Assembly (NCBI GenBank): GCA_029210725.1
Contig: JARGFM010000006.1
Coordinates: 1 to 64,000, forward strand
Reading direction: 5' to 3'
Length of the DNA stretch: 64,000 bases
From: Bacteroidales bacterium
Lineage (GTDB): Bacteria; Bacteroidota; Bacteroidia; Bacteroidales; GCA-2748055
Shown: positions 25,405-34,429 of the stretch, in pieces
How the letters are laid out: the number at the start of each line of letters is the position of its first letter
How positions within the stretch are numbered: the stretch's first letter is position 1
Notes under the pieces: generated by a model
Seen by the model: the letters and a program-made list of their open reading frames with translations, nothing else
Database searches by the model: none
What the model was told of the DNA's origin: nothing
Translations under genes and position numbers: made by a program

Positions 25405-26757
25405 TTATTTCTCGTACAATTTACGGAACTTCTCTGAACTGACCTCTTTCTGATCCAACTTGACCGTGGATTTAATAAAAGAAATCAGTTTCTCTTCGCC
25501 CTTCTGCTCATAGAATTTGCGGCTCTCTTCCGGCTTGGACATCATCTCCCTGGCATAGTTTTCCAGGTAATCATCCGGAACATTGCTGATGCCATATTGC
25601 ATATACTGATTGAGGGCCATCGCCTTGGCCGATTCCAGGGCCTCCTCCTCGCTTACCTTAATATTCTGTTGTTTCAGAAGGTGCTCCTTGATCAGTTGCC
25701 AGCGAAAATCATCCTCATACTTCTCAAAATCCTCCTCCACCTGTTCCTCGGTGATCTGCTCATTTGTTTCCACCATCCAGCGTTTCAGAAACTCCACGGG
25801 CAGATCCATCTTCGCCTTTTTGATCAGTGTCTCACGTGCATCCACCATAAAACGGTACTCACTTTCACGCTCATAATTCAGTGCAATTTCTTCAGTCACC
25901 CGCCTGGTGAACTCCTCCTCGCTCTTTACTTCACCTTCCCCATATACTTTGTCATAAAACTCCGGACCCGGCACGGCTTTTTCAAACTTATTTACCTCAT
26001 CTATCAGGCACTTGAAAGTGCCTTCGAGCATGGCTACCATGGTTTTGTCTATTCTTAGCAGAGAAGCTACTTCGGTATCATTGGGATAGGCCTTTTTCAC
26101 ATCGAATACCACTTCATCACCTCCGGCAGCCCCACTGAAAAGCACCTTCTGGTCGTCATCTTTCATCATATCCAGGGACATACTAACATGCTCCACGCGG
26201 ATCCCGTTCTCCACTTCATTACCCTCCTTATCGACCTTCACCAGAGCACCTTTGATGAGTTCATCATTCCCGGCCTTATCCACAGCTTTAAACTCCCCGA
26301 AACGCTGGAGCAACTGCTCCTTGTACTCGTCCTGTTGCTTCTTATCCACCTTGATCTTATAAAACGGGACCTTATCCTTGGCACTTACTTCCAGGTTCAG
26401 TTCCGGGGCCAGTCCCAGGTCGAATTTAAATTCGAATTCCGTATCCTTTTCAAAATCAATAGTCTGCTCCTCGTTCTTGTGTGGCAGAGGCTCCCCCAGA
26501 ATGCTGACACTCTCATCTCTCAGGTAGTTGAACAGGGATTCTGAGACCAGTTTATTCACCTCATCGACCAGTACCGGTGTATAGTACATTTTCTTGATAA
26601 TACCCATGGGCACCTTTCCGGGCCTGAAACCATCGACCCTGGCCTGTCTGCGATAATCTTTAAGGACTTTATCAACGCGTTCCGAATAATCTTCCTGTCC
26701 AACCTTAACATGAAGGACTGCATTTAACTTACCGGTATTCTCCTGTGAAATATTCAT
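25405..26757 (-). CDS. tig: Trigger factor
   Basis: From ATG at 26757 the protein has 450 residues and begins MNISQENTGKLNAVLHVKVG; an in-frame TTG two codons earlier is unlikely. The ribosome-binding signature V-D-G-F-R-P-G-K-V-P (loop that contacts L23) is intact. A middle FKBP-like region and a helical C-terminal chaperone region follow. It binds nascent chains at the ribosome exit. Head of the tig-clpP-clpX block. Confidence 0.94.
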   Translation of the reverse strand: MNISQENTGKLNAVLHVKVGQEDYSERVDKVLKDYRRQARVDGFRPGKVPMGIIKKMYYTPVLVDEVNKLVSESLFNYLRDESVSILGEPLPHKNEEQTIDFEKDTEFEFKFDLGLAPELNLEVSAKDKVPFYKIKVDKKQQDEYKEQLLQRFGEFKAVDKAGNDELIKGALVKVDKEGNEVENGIRVEHVSMSLDMMKDDDQKVLFSGAAGGDEVVFDVKKAYPNDTEVASLLRIDKTMVAMLEGTFKCLIDEVNKFEKAVPGPEFYDKVYGEGEVKSEEEFTRRVTEEIALNYERESEYRFMVDARETLIKKAKMDLPVEFLKRWMVETNEQITEEQVEEDFEKYEDDFRWQLIKEHLLKQQNIKVSEEEALESAKAMALNQYMQYGISNVPDDYLENYAREMMSKPEESRKFYEQKGEEKLISFIKSTVKLDQKEVSSEKFRKLYEK

Positions 26758-26846
26758 ATTCAAAAATAGATTTATGCAAAATTAGCAAAAACCGCAACAC
26801 AGTCGTCATAACATCCGAAAGCATAGCGGTTTATGCATAAAATAAG

Positions 26847-26928
26847 TGCGGATGAAGGGACTCGAACCCCCACTCCCGAAGGAACTAGATCCTAAGTCTA
26901 GCGCGTCTACCAATTCCGCCACATCCGC
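26847..26928 (-). tRNA. tRNA-Leu (anticodon TAG)
   Basis: The minus strand folds as an 82-nt class II tRNA: acceptor GCGGATG/CATCCGC with discriminator A, D arm with G-G-T-A-G-A-C, anticodon loop CTTAGGA (TAG), a variable arm (GTTCCTTCGGGAGT region) and T arm GGGGG-TTCGAGT-CCC. CCA is not encoded. Confidence 0.93.
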
Positions 26929-26980
26929 AAAATTTCCGCAAATTTAATCCAAATTTCCGGATTACAAAGGTGCCTTTGAT

Positions 26981-27703
26981 TTATCGAAGCTCGAAGTTCT
27001 GTCCCAGATATACCTTCCTGACCTGCTCGTCTTCTGCCAGATCTTTCGCAGTTCCCGCTTTTAAGATAGATCCCTCGAACATCAGATAGGCCCGATCCGT
27101 AATCGCCAGCGTCTCATGCACATTATGGTCGGTGATCAGAATTCCGATATTTTTTTCTTTCAGCTTGGACACAATTTCCTGAATATCCTCAACAGCAATG
27201 GGATCCACTCCGGCAAATGGTTCATCGAGCAGAATAAATTGCGGGCTCAGAGCCAGGGCCCTGGCAATCTCGGTACGCCGGCGTTCTCCTCCAGAAAGTT
27301 GAATGCCCAGACTCTTCCGGATCTTTATGAGACCAAATTCTTCCAGCATGGACTCTACTCTTTCGTGCTGTTCCACTCTGGACAATTCAGACATTTCCAG
27401 AACCGCCCTGATGTTATCCTCCACGGATAGTTTGCGAAACACGGAAGCCTCCTGGGCCAGGTATCCAATACCCATCCGGGCTCGTTTATAAACGGGTTCT
27501 TTGGTGATGTCCTGCTCATTGAGCATAATGTTACCCTCATGGGGAGTAATCAGGCCAACGATCATATAGAAGGTGGTGGTTTTCCCGGCTCCATTGGGTC
27601 CCAGAAGGCCCACAATCTCACCCTGCTCCACGCTGACCGATACCTCGTCCACGACCCTGCGACTCTTATATTTCTTTACCAGATTATGTGTATGCAGTTT
27701 CAT
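26981..27703 (-). CDS. lptB: LPS export ABC transporter ATP-binding protein
   Basis: The 240-residue ABC ATPase has Walker [16 protein letters not shown], signature [10 protein letters not shown], Walker [14 protein letters not shown] and the switch His in I-T-D-H-N-V. G-P-N-G-A-G-K and D-P-I-A-V-E-D-I-Q are typical of LptB, which powers lipopolysaccharide transport with LptF/G (not in this window). Confidence 0.93.
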   Translation of the reverse strand: MKLHTHNLVKKYKSRRVVDEVSVSVEQGEIVGLLGPNGAGKTTTFYMIVGLITPHEGNIMLNEQDITKEPVYKRARMGIGYLAQEASVFRKLSVEDNIRAVLEMSELSRVEQHERVESMLEEFGLIKIRKSLGIQLSGGERRRTEIARALALSPQFILLDEPFAGVDPIAVEDIQEIVSKLKEKNIGILITDHNVHETLAITDRAYLMFEGSILKAGTAKDLAEDEQVRKVYLGQNFELR

Positions 27704-27737
27704 ATAAAACCAAAGTTATACAAATATCGCTTGCCTT

Positions 27738-28880
27738 CTAATCCCGGGGCTCCGTTTCATCATCTTCCTCCTCCGGACTTTCCTTACCGGGTTCATTGCC
27801 CTCTTCGGGATCGGGTTTGGAAGCCGGCCGTTTCCATGGTTTTTTCGTACTAAGCGTCTCTTTTGTTTCCGACGTTCCGGCGGGGTCTTCATTCTTCTCA
27901 TCAGACTCCTCGCCGGGGGCTTCATTTTCTTCAGCAGATTCACCGGCGGGGCCTTCCGCTTTTTCTTCCGGATCCTCCTCCTTTGTTTCCGGAGCTTCAG
28001 CCGATGTATTCTGTTCTGCATCAGGCTCCCTGGAAGCCTTCTTCTTTCTTTTTACGGATTTCTCACCGGCTGCCCTTTCAGCATCCTGCTGCCTGATTAT
28101 CCGTTTACTTATGGCGATGCCAATTTCATACAGAACCATCAGGGGCAGAGCTACCAGTATCTGGCTGAATACATCGGGTGGAGTAATGATAGCGGACAGA
28201 GTGACAATAATAACCAGAGAGTGCCTCCGGTACTTCTTTAAAAAGTCTGGGGTAACCAGTCCTACCTTACTCAGAAAGTATACAAGGATTGGCAACTGGA
28301 ACACCAGTCCGGCGGCCAGTACCACAGAGGTAATGGTCTGCACGTAGGACCGGAGTGTGGGAGCACTGATAACACTTTCACTCACTTTGTAATTACCCAG
28401 GAAATTGACCGAAAGAGGGCTGATAATATAGTACCCAAACAATACCCCGAGGATAAAAAGCAATGAGGTGTAGAATACCGCACCCCTGGCGGTGTTCCTT
28501 TCCTTATCGTACAGGGCCGGAACAATGAACCTCCAGAATTCCCAGAAAATATAGGGGAAGGCCACCACAACCCCGGCTACCAGCGATACAATAATATGCA
28601 TGGAGAACTGTTCGGCCATTTTAACAGTCTGTAAGGTGAAGGGATTCTGGTTGATACAAATACGTTCCAACCCGAGAATTTCGCCCAGCTGACACAACCA
28701 GCGGTTGGTCGGGAACGGGGGTTCTTTAGGTGCCAGAATAATTTTATCAAAAACAATATCCTTAAATACAAAAGCCACCAGGGCCAGGATAACAATCGCT
28801 GTAATGGAACGCAGGAGATGCCAGCGCATCACTTCAAGGTGCTCAAGGAAAGACATTTCCCCTTCAGTATTCTTACTCAT
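27738..28880 (-). CDS. tatC: Twin-arginine translocase subunit TatC with long charged tail
   Basis: Residues 1-261 are a TatC: F-L-E-H-L-E-V-M-R-W at the N-terminus, six membrane helices, and the conserved F-P-Y-I-F-W-E-F-W-R-F loop. Residues about 262-380 are an added hydrophilic tail: first basic (K-R-K-K-K), then mostly Glu, Pro, Asp, Ser and Gly, ending E-E-E-D-D-E-T-E-P-R-D. TatC proteins are usually about 250-280 residues, so the tail is unusual. TatC binds twin-arginine signal peptides in the inner membrane; no tatA is in the window. Confidence 0.95.
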   Translation of the reverse strand: MSKNTEGEMSFLEHLEVMRWHLLRSITAIVILALVAFVFKDIVFDKIILAPKEPPFPTNRWLCQLGEILGLERICINQNPFTLQTVKMAEQFSMHIIVSLVAGVVVAFPYIFWEFWRFIVPALYDKERNTARGAVFYTSLLFILGVLFGYYIISPLSVNFLGNYKVSESVISAPTLRSYVQTITSVVLAAGLVFQLPILVYFLSKVGLVTPDFLKKYRRHSLVIIVTLSAIITPPDVFSQILVALPLMVLYEIGIAISKRIIRQQDAERAAGEKSVKRKKKASREPDAEQNTSAEAPETKEEDPEEKAEGPAGESAEENEAPGEESDEKNEDPAGTSETKETLSTKKPWKRPASKPDPEEGNEPGKESPEEEDDETEPRD

Positions 28881-28929
28881 ATTAAGTCTGGATAAAGGAT
28901 TTGCAAAGTAACAAAAAAAACCAACCCCC

Positions 28930-28960
28930 TTGAAACAGAAATCAAATTATACTATCTTTA
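28930..28960 (+). promoter_or_regulatory. Probable promoter of recQ
   Basis: TTG (28930-28932) and TATCTTTA (28953-28960) are 20 nt apart, close to the Bacteroidota -33/-7 pattern TTTG-N17-23-TAnnTTTG. It lies only 11 nt before the first ATG at 28971, which favours the second ATG (28986) as the true start. Confidence 0.5.
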
Positions 28961-28970
28961 ATTTGCTCAG

Positions 28971-31169
28971 ATGATACAAGGCCGCATGGAGAACATGGGA
29001 AAGATACTTCATCTTAACCTGAAGAAGTATTTTGGATTTGACAGTTTTAAAGGAAACCAGGAGGATATTATAAGCAATGTTCTTGAAGGCAATGACACCT
29101 TTGTACTGATGCCAACCGGTGGCGGCAAATCACTTTGTTATCAGCTTCCTGCACTTATAAAAGAAGGTACTGCCATTGTGATCTCTCCCCTGATTGCGCT
29201 GATGAAAAACCAGGTGGATGCCATGCGCAGTTTCAGCCTGGACGACGGGGTGGCCCATTTCCTTAACTCTTCTCTTACAAAAAATGCCATTGCCAATGTA
29301 AAGAAGGATGTACTGGATAAACGAACCCGCCTGCTCTACGTGGCTCCCGAGAGCCTGACCAAGGAGGAAAACATCGATTTCCTGAAGAAGGTAAATATCT
29401 CTTTCTATGCCATCGATGAGGCGCATTGCATTTCTGAATGGGGCCACGATTTCAGGCCGGAGTACAGAAGGATCAGACCCATTATTAATAAAATTGGTCC
29501 GGCACCGCTTATCGCCCTTACTGCAACTGCCACCCCAAAGGTTCAAAACGATATCCAGAAAAACCTGGATATGCTTGGAGCCAGAGTTTTTAAATCGTCC
29601 TTCCGCCGCCATAATCTTTATTACGAAATCAGGCCCAAGGTCTATGCAACCAAGGAGATTATCAAATTCATACTGGCCAATCCGAACAAATCCGGGATCA
29701 TCTACTGCCTCTCCCGCAAGAAAGTGGAGGAGCTGGCGGAGACCCTGAAAGTCAACGGGATCAATGCCTTACCCTATCATGCGGGTATGGATGCCCAGAC
29801 CCGGTCTTCAAACCAGGACCAGTTCCTGATGGAAGAGGCAGATGTCATTGTAGCCACCATTGCCTTTGGAATGGGCATTGATAAGCCGGATGTCCGTTTT
29901 GTTATTCATTATGATATGCCCAAGAGCCTGGAGGGATATTACCAGGAAACGGGAAGGGCCGGACGGGATGGAGGGGAAGGAAGGTGTATCGCGTTTTACA
30001 GATACAAGGACATCCAGAAACTGGAGAAGTTTATGCAGGGGAAGCCTGTGGCAGAGCAGGAAATCGGAAAACAGCTCCTTCTTGAGACCGTGGCTTATGC
30101 AGAATCGGCAGTGTGCCGTCCAAAGCTATTGCTCAACTATTTCGGGGAGTTTATGGAGGAAGGATGCGACAACTGCGACAACTGTTTACATCCAAAACAA
30201 AAATTTGAGGGTAAAGCAGAAATACTTTTAAGTTTAAAAGCTATTTTAGCGGTCCAGGAGAAATTTAAATCCGAGCATATTGCAAATGTTCTTTCAGGTA
30301 TTGCCAATAGTGCAGTGAAGACCTACAAACATCATCATTCCGAGTACTTTGGAGCCGGAAAGAATAAGGATGCAAAGTTCTGGAATGCTGTGCTCAGGCA
30401 ATCCCTGATTGCAGGATTGATAACAAAAGATATTGAAAATTACGGATTATTAAGGCTAACAGAAGCCGGTCATGAGTTTATTAAGAAGCCTTATTCGATG
30501 ATGTTGACACAGGATCATGATTTTGATATTGCCCCTGAAGAGAACTTATCTGCAGCTGGCGGTGGCACCGGGGCAGTTGATGAGGAACTGCTTCATATCC
30601 TGAAGGATCTCAGGAAAAAAATGGCCAGGGAATTAAATCTTCCACCTTTTGTTGTATTCCAGGATCCTTCGCTGGAGGATATGGCAATTCAATATCCGGT
30701 GAAAATCGACGAGCTGCAGAATATTGTGGGCGTCGGTACCGGCAAAGCCAAAAAGTATGGCCAGGGATTTATCGATGTGATCCGGGAATATGTGGACGAG
30801 AAGGATATTATCCGTCCGCAGGATATGGTGGTCCGATCGGTGGTTAATAAGTCAGGGGTGAAAGTATATATCATCCAGAGCATCGACCGGAAGTTAAGCC
30901 TGGATGATATCGCCGATGCAAAGAATCTCACTCTTATGGATCTGATTGATGAGATTGAGGCCATCGTGGGGTCCGGAACAAAACTGAACATCGATTATTA
31001 CCTGAAAGAGATCATGGATGAGGAGAAACTGGAAGAGGTTTTCGAATACTTCCGTAAGGCAGAAACAGAGTCCATCGAGGATGCTCTGGCTGAACTGGGG
31101 GAAGAGTATTTTACCGAAGAGGAGATAAGGCTCGTTCGAATCAAATTCTTTTCTGAGCTTGCCAACTAA
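28971..31169 (+). CDS. recQ: ATP-dependent DNA helicase RecQ
   Basis: The 732-residue protein has motif I V-L-M-P-T-G-G-G-K-S, DEAHCISEWGHDFRPEYR (motif II plus the RecQ aromatic loop), the RQC zinc cluster C-R-P-K...C-D-N-C-D-N-C, and an HRDC-like domain about residues 560-640 (I-V-G-V-G-T-G-K-A). The C-terminus (about 640-732) is a further helical extension usual in Bacteroidota RecQ. It unwinds recombination intermediates. Start: ATG at 28971; ATG at 28986 is equally good. Confidence 0.95.
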   Translation: MIQGRMENMGKILHLNLKKYFGFDSFKGNQEDIISNVLEGNDTFVLMPTGGGKSLCYQLPALIKEGTAIVISPLIALMKNQVDAMRSFSLDDGVAHFLNSSLTKNAIANVKKDVLDKRTRLLYVAPESLTKEENIDFLKKVNISFYAIDEAHCISEWGHDFRPEYRRIRPIINKIGPAPLIALTATATPKVQNDIQKNLDMLGARVFKSSFRRHNLYYEIRPKVYATKEIIKFILANPNKSGIIYCLSRKKVEELAETLKVNGINALPYHAGMDAQTRSSNQDQFLMEEADVIVATIAFGMGIDKPDVRFVIHYDMPKSLEGYYQETGRAGRDGGEGRCIAFYRYKDIQKLEKFMQGKPVAEQEIGKQLLLETVAYAESAVCRPKLLLNYFGEFMEEGCDNCDNCLHPKQKFEGKAEILLSLKAILAVQEKFKSEHIANVLSGIANSAVKTYKHHHSEYFGAGKNKDAKFWNAVLRQSLIAGLITKDIENYGLLRLTEAGHEFIKKPYSMMLTQDHDFDIAPEENLSAAGGGTGAVDEELLHILKDLRKKMARELNLPPFVVFQDPSLEDMAIQYPVKIDELQNIVGVGTGKAKKYGQGFIDVIREYVDEKDIIRPQDMVVRSVVNKSGVKVYIIQSIDRKLSLDDIADAKNLTLMDLIDEIEAIVGSGTKLNIDYYLKEIMDEEKLEEVFEYFRKAETESIEDALAELGEEYFTEEEIRLVRIKFFSELAN

Positions 31170-31170
31170 A

Positions 31171-32067
31171 ATGAGGGAAATCCTTTCCATTCACGGATTA
31201 TCCAAATCCTATAAAAATGTCAGAGCCATCCGGAAACTGGATCTTCAGATCACAGAAGGCCAGGCTTATGGAATTCTGGGCCCCAACGGAAGTGGTAAAA
31301 CCACCACGCTGTCCATTCTGACCGGAATTATCCGTCAGGACAGCGGATCGTTTCTTTGGTTCGGGCAAGAACCGGAAGCAAGCCAGAGAAGAAGCATCGG
31401 CTCTCTTATCGAAACACCTCATTTTTATCCCTACCTGAACCTGGAACGCAACCTGCGAATCATCTGCGATGTGAAAGGAATGCCATACGGGGATATTGAC
31501 CGCGTTCTTGAAACAGCACAACTGGCAGAGAGAAAAAGATCCCGGTTCTCAACACTGTCGCTCGGTATGAAACAGCGGCTTGGAATTGCTGCGGCTCTGC
31601 TGGGCGATCCCAGGGTACTGGTCCTCGATGAACCAACCAATGGGCTGGACCCGGAGGGCATAGCCGAAGTACGTGAGATTGTTCTCCAGCAGGTGAAGGT
31701 GGGTAAAACCCTGATACTGGCCTCGCACATACTGAGTGAAGTTGAAAAAATATGCAGTCACGTGGCTATCCTGAAAAAAGGGGAACTATTAGCCAACGGA
31801 CCGGTAAAGGAGTTACTGGCCGAGGATGAGATTATTGAGATCTCCTGTAATGATAACGAAACCCTCCGGCAGAAACTGTTGGGGTCTTCCTTGGTAAAAG
31901 AGCTTGAAACAGAAAACGGACTGCTGGTTCTCACCCTCAATGACGAGATTAGCCCTGCGGAGATCAATGCCTTTGCCTTTGCCAACGAGCTGGTGATCGA
32001 TCATATGCTGAGCCGGAAAAGAAGCCTTGAATCACAGTTCCTGGAACTGGTAAAGGAAGAGAAATAA
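31171..32067 (+). CDS. ABC transporter ATP-binding protein
   Basis: From ATG at 31171 the protein has 298 residues: Walker A GILGPNGSGKTTTLS, signature L-S-L-G-M-K-Q-R-L, Walker B V-L-V-L-D-E-P-T-N-G-L-D-P-E-G, switch His in A-S-H-I-L-S-E-V. The C-terminal about 80 residues are the extra domain of drug/antibiotic-type ABC-2 exporters. Its stop directly abuts the start of the permease gene, so they form one transporter. Starts one base after the recQ stop. The substrate is unknown. Confidence 0.93.
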   Translation: MREILSIHGLSKSYKNVRAIRKLDLQITEGQAYGILGPNGSGKTTTLSILTGIIRQDSGSFLWFGQEPEASQRRSIGSLIETPHFYPYLNLERNLRIICDVKGMPYGDIDRVLETAQLAERKRSRFSTLSLGMKQRLGIAAALLGDPRVLVLDEPTNGLDPEGIAEVREIVLQQVKVGKTLILASHILSEVEKICSHVAILKKGELLANGPVKELLAEDEIIEISCNDNETLRQKLLGSSLVKELETENGLLVLTLNDEISPAEINAFAFANELVIDHMLSRKRSLESQFLELVKEEK

Positions 32068-32889
32068 ATGCGGCGCTTACTACATATTGAACAAATCAAA
32101 CTATTGAATTATAATCCGTTCCGGATTACACTGGGCATCTATCTGCTGGCTTTTACACTGGGACTGATTATCTATCCGGCCATTGATAAGGAGATCCCTG
32201 TGATCTCCCTGAGCGATCTGTTCCGCTTTCCTGATGTTTGGGTATTTCTCACCTGGGTCACCGAACCCTACAACATACTTCTGGCTCTGATTGTGATCAT
32301 GATTACCACCAAGGAGTTTAACGACCACACCTTTAAAACCCAGCTGATTTTCGGACTTAGCCGCACAGATCTGCTCCTTCAAAAACTTTTTCTGGTGGCC
32401 ATACTAGCTCTTTTTGCCACCTTGCTGCTGGGACTTACTTCCCTCAGCCTGGGACTGATCTACAGCTATAAGCTGACCTTTAAAATTGCCATGGAAAACA
32501 CCTGGATACTGGGTAGATACCTGCTCTCTTCCTTTGCTTATATGTCCATGGGACTTCTGGTGGCTCTGCTGATTAAAAATACCGCCCTTTCATTGCTGAC
32601 TTTCCTGGCCATGCGTGTATTTGTCGATCCTGTATTGTTCCTGCTCCTTCGCAAACAGGAGCTGCGCTGGTATCTTCCCATGCGGACCACCACCAGGTTA
32701 ACGCCGCTGCCGGACCTGATCGAGATTTTTCAAAGGAAGATGAACAGCAATGAACCCATGGATGAGTCAAGCCTGGAAATCCTGCCTGAGGGATTGCCTG
32801 TATGGCTCAATATCCTCCTGGTGCTTCTCTACACTTCGCTGGCCATTTTTTTCAGCTACCGGCTCATGCAGCGCCGGAGGTTCTCCTAA
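32068..32889 (+). CDS. ABC-2 type transporter permease
   Basis: The 273-residue protein has six predicted membrane helices (first at about 18-37; last near the C-terminus), with the cytoplasmic stretch T-K-E-F-N-D-H-T-F-K-T-Q typical of ABC-2 permeases that work with the ATPase at 31171. The gene is immediately adjacent to that gene. Charged C-terminal R-R-R-R-F-S-like end. It probably exports a small molecule or an envelope component. Confidence 0.85.
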   Translation: MRRLLHIEQIKLLNYNPFRITLGIYLLAFTLGLIIYPAIDKEIPVISLSDLFRFPDVWVFLTWVTEPYNILLALIVIMITTKEFNDHTFKTQLIFGLSRTDLLLQKLFLVAILALFATLLLGLTSLSLGLIYSYKLTFKIAMENTWILGRYLLSSFAYMSMGLLVALLIKNTALSLLTFLAMRVFVDPVLFLLLRKQELRWYLPMRTTTRLTPLPDLIEIFQRKMNSNEPMDESSLEILPEGLPVWLNILLVLLYTSLAIFFSYRLMQRRRFS

Positions 32890-32893
32890 CAGA

Positions 32894-34018
32894 TTATTTC
32901 CAGTCAGCTTTTCCCTTAAGGGCGCCCAGGACTGTGATCAGAAAAATGGGATAGTAAGCCAGTGTAACCGGTATGTAAAGTCGCATAGCTTTCAGCTGAC
33001 CGGCCAGCCCGGTTATTCGGTAAAGAAGTAAAAAATCGGCCAGGCTCTTCAGGAACAAGGCACCGGCCAGCCAGGGCCACCATCCGGCATACAAAAAAAA
33101 CCAGAGTGGCATAAGCAGAATGGAAGTATTGGTAAGTGCGACCAGAAGCGCCAGTAACTGTATATCGGGCATGCTGTAGCGGCCCGATTTTGAACCCCAC
33201 CGAATGCGTTGATTAATAAGGCTTCGCAGGCTTTTTACCGCTCCGGTCACCACCAGTGCTTCCCTGTCTGTATTAAAAGCAAGGGACCTGCCCAGCTTTC
33301 GCGCCCCGATCATCAGAAACATGTCATCGCCCGAAGATTCATGTTGCCGGGGATCAAAGATGCGGGTCTCCTCGTAGAGTTTTTTAGAATAGGAGAGATT
33401 TGCCCCGCTGCACATCATGGGCCGGCCCAGCCCGAATGAACCAGCCGCACTCCCCATCAACGATAACATATCCAGGCTTTCATAGGCTTCCAGGAACCCT
33501 CCGTTACCTTTTTCCGGAGAAACCATTCCGGCAATCAGGTCGGATGGAAAATTTGCCTGAAAGTGGATGTGCGAGGCTAAAAAACGGGAGCCCAGCCTGC
33601 AATCTCCATCCACCTGGATAATTCGTTCGTACCTTGCACGGGCAATGCCATGGGCAAGTGCTGCCTTTTTCCCCCTTATCCCTGAAGGAAGGGAAATAAC
33701 GGAAACATTCCTTCCCCCCGGGGCCCTGGCCTTTAGCAAGCTTTGCAGTTCAGAAGCAGACCCATCCTCCGAATGATCGTTCACAAATATAAGTTCCCAC
33801 AGCTCCACCGGGCAGGTCTGTCCAAGAAAGTCATCCAGGAGTCCGGGCAAATGATCCGACTCGTTCCTGAACGGAATTATGATACTCACCGGCATTGGAT
33901 TTTCCACTAAACCACCTTTCATGCCTGGCTCCTTTTCTATCTCCAGATAAAAGAGCATGATAAGCAGGGAGTAAGCATAGATTAGTAATAGGATGAAAAG
34001 TATGGGAAGTGCCATCAT
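32894..34018 (-). CDS. GT2-family glycosyltransferase
   Basis: From ATG at 34018 the protein has 374 residues: an N-terminal membrane helix (L-P-I-L-F-I-L-L-L-I-Y-A), a GT-A domain with I-I-P-F-R-N-E, V-N-D-H-S-E-D-G and V-D-G-D (metal-binding DxD-like), a Q-R-I-R-W motif (I-N-Q-R-I-R-W-G), and two or three C-terminal helices. Q-x-x-R-W is the mark of processive GT2 enzymes, but single-addition members share it. An in-frame TTG at 34039 is rejected as start. It probably acts at the inner membrane; product unknown. Confidence 0.86.
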   Translation of the reverse strand: MMALPILFILLLIYAYSLLIMLFYLEIEKEPGMKGGLVENPMPVSIIIPFRNESDHLPGLLDDFLGQTCPVELWELIFVNDHSEDGSASELQSLLKARAPGGRNVSVISLPSGIRGKKAALAHGIARARYERIIQVDGDCRLGSRFLASHIHFQANFPSDLIAGMVSPEKGNGGFLEAYESLDMLSLMGSAAGSFGLGRPMMCSGANLSYSKKLYEETRIFDPRQHESSGDDMFLMIGARKLGRSLAFNTDREALVVTGAVKSLRSLINQRIRWGSKSGRYSMPDIQLLALLVALTNTSILLMPLWFFLYAGWWPWLAGALFLKSLADFLLLYRITGLAGQLKAMRLYIPVTLAYYPIFLITVLGALKGKADWK

Positions 34019-34022
34019 TGCA

Positions 34023-34427
34023 CTATTCTTGCCGGTCAAAAAATGATTGCATCAATTCGAACATCTTCCTGAACTGCAAAGGTTTTGAAAGGAAAGCATC
34101 GCAGCCTGCCTCTTTACAGGCCTGTGCATTTTCGTCGTAGATATTGGCAGTTGTGGCAACTACGGGCAAATCCGGACGGAGTTGCTTGATTCTCCTGGTC
34201 GCCTCCAGTCCATCCACTTCAGGCATCTGCATGTCCATCAGGACCAGATCGAAGTGGTCCTCTGATTCACACATTTCAATCGCCTTTCTCCCGTTGATTG
34301 CATGTACCACATTGGTCTTCACCTGTCTGAGCACTGCATTCATCAGCTGGAAAGAGATCGGGTTGTCCTCTACCACCAGAACTACTCTATCCGAAAAATC
34401 GAAATCATATTTTTTACCACCAGCCAT
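34023..34427 (-). CDS. Single-domain response regulator
   Basis: From ATG at 34427 the protein has 134 residues, a lone receiver domain: V-L-V-V-E-D-N-P (acidic pair), D-L-V-L-M-D-M-Q-M-P with the phosphorylated Asp, V-A-T-T-A and F-L-S-K-P-L with the conserved Lys. No output domain is attached and no histidine kinase is nearby, so its partner is elsewhere. CheY-like or relay proteins have this form. It lies 2 bp downstream of the nucleoside transporter gene. The frame is open upstream to 34595 but that part overlaps the transporter gene and is not real. Confidence 0.88.
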   Translation of the reverse strand: MAGGKKYDFDFSDRVVLVVEDNPISFQLMNAVLRQVKTNVVHAINGRKAIEMCESEDHFDLVLMDMQMPEVDGLEATRRIKQLRPDLPVVATTANIYDENAQACKEAGCDAFLSKPLQFRKMFELMQSFFDRQE

Positions 34428-34429
34428 AT

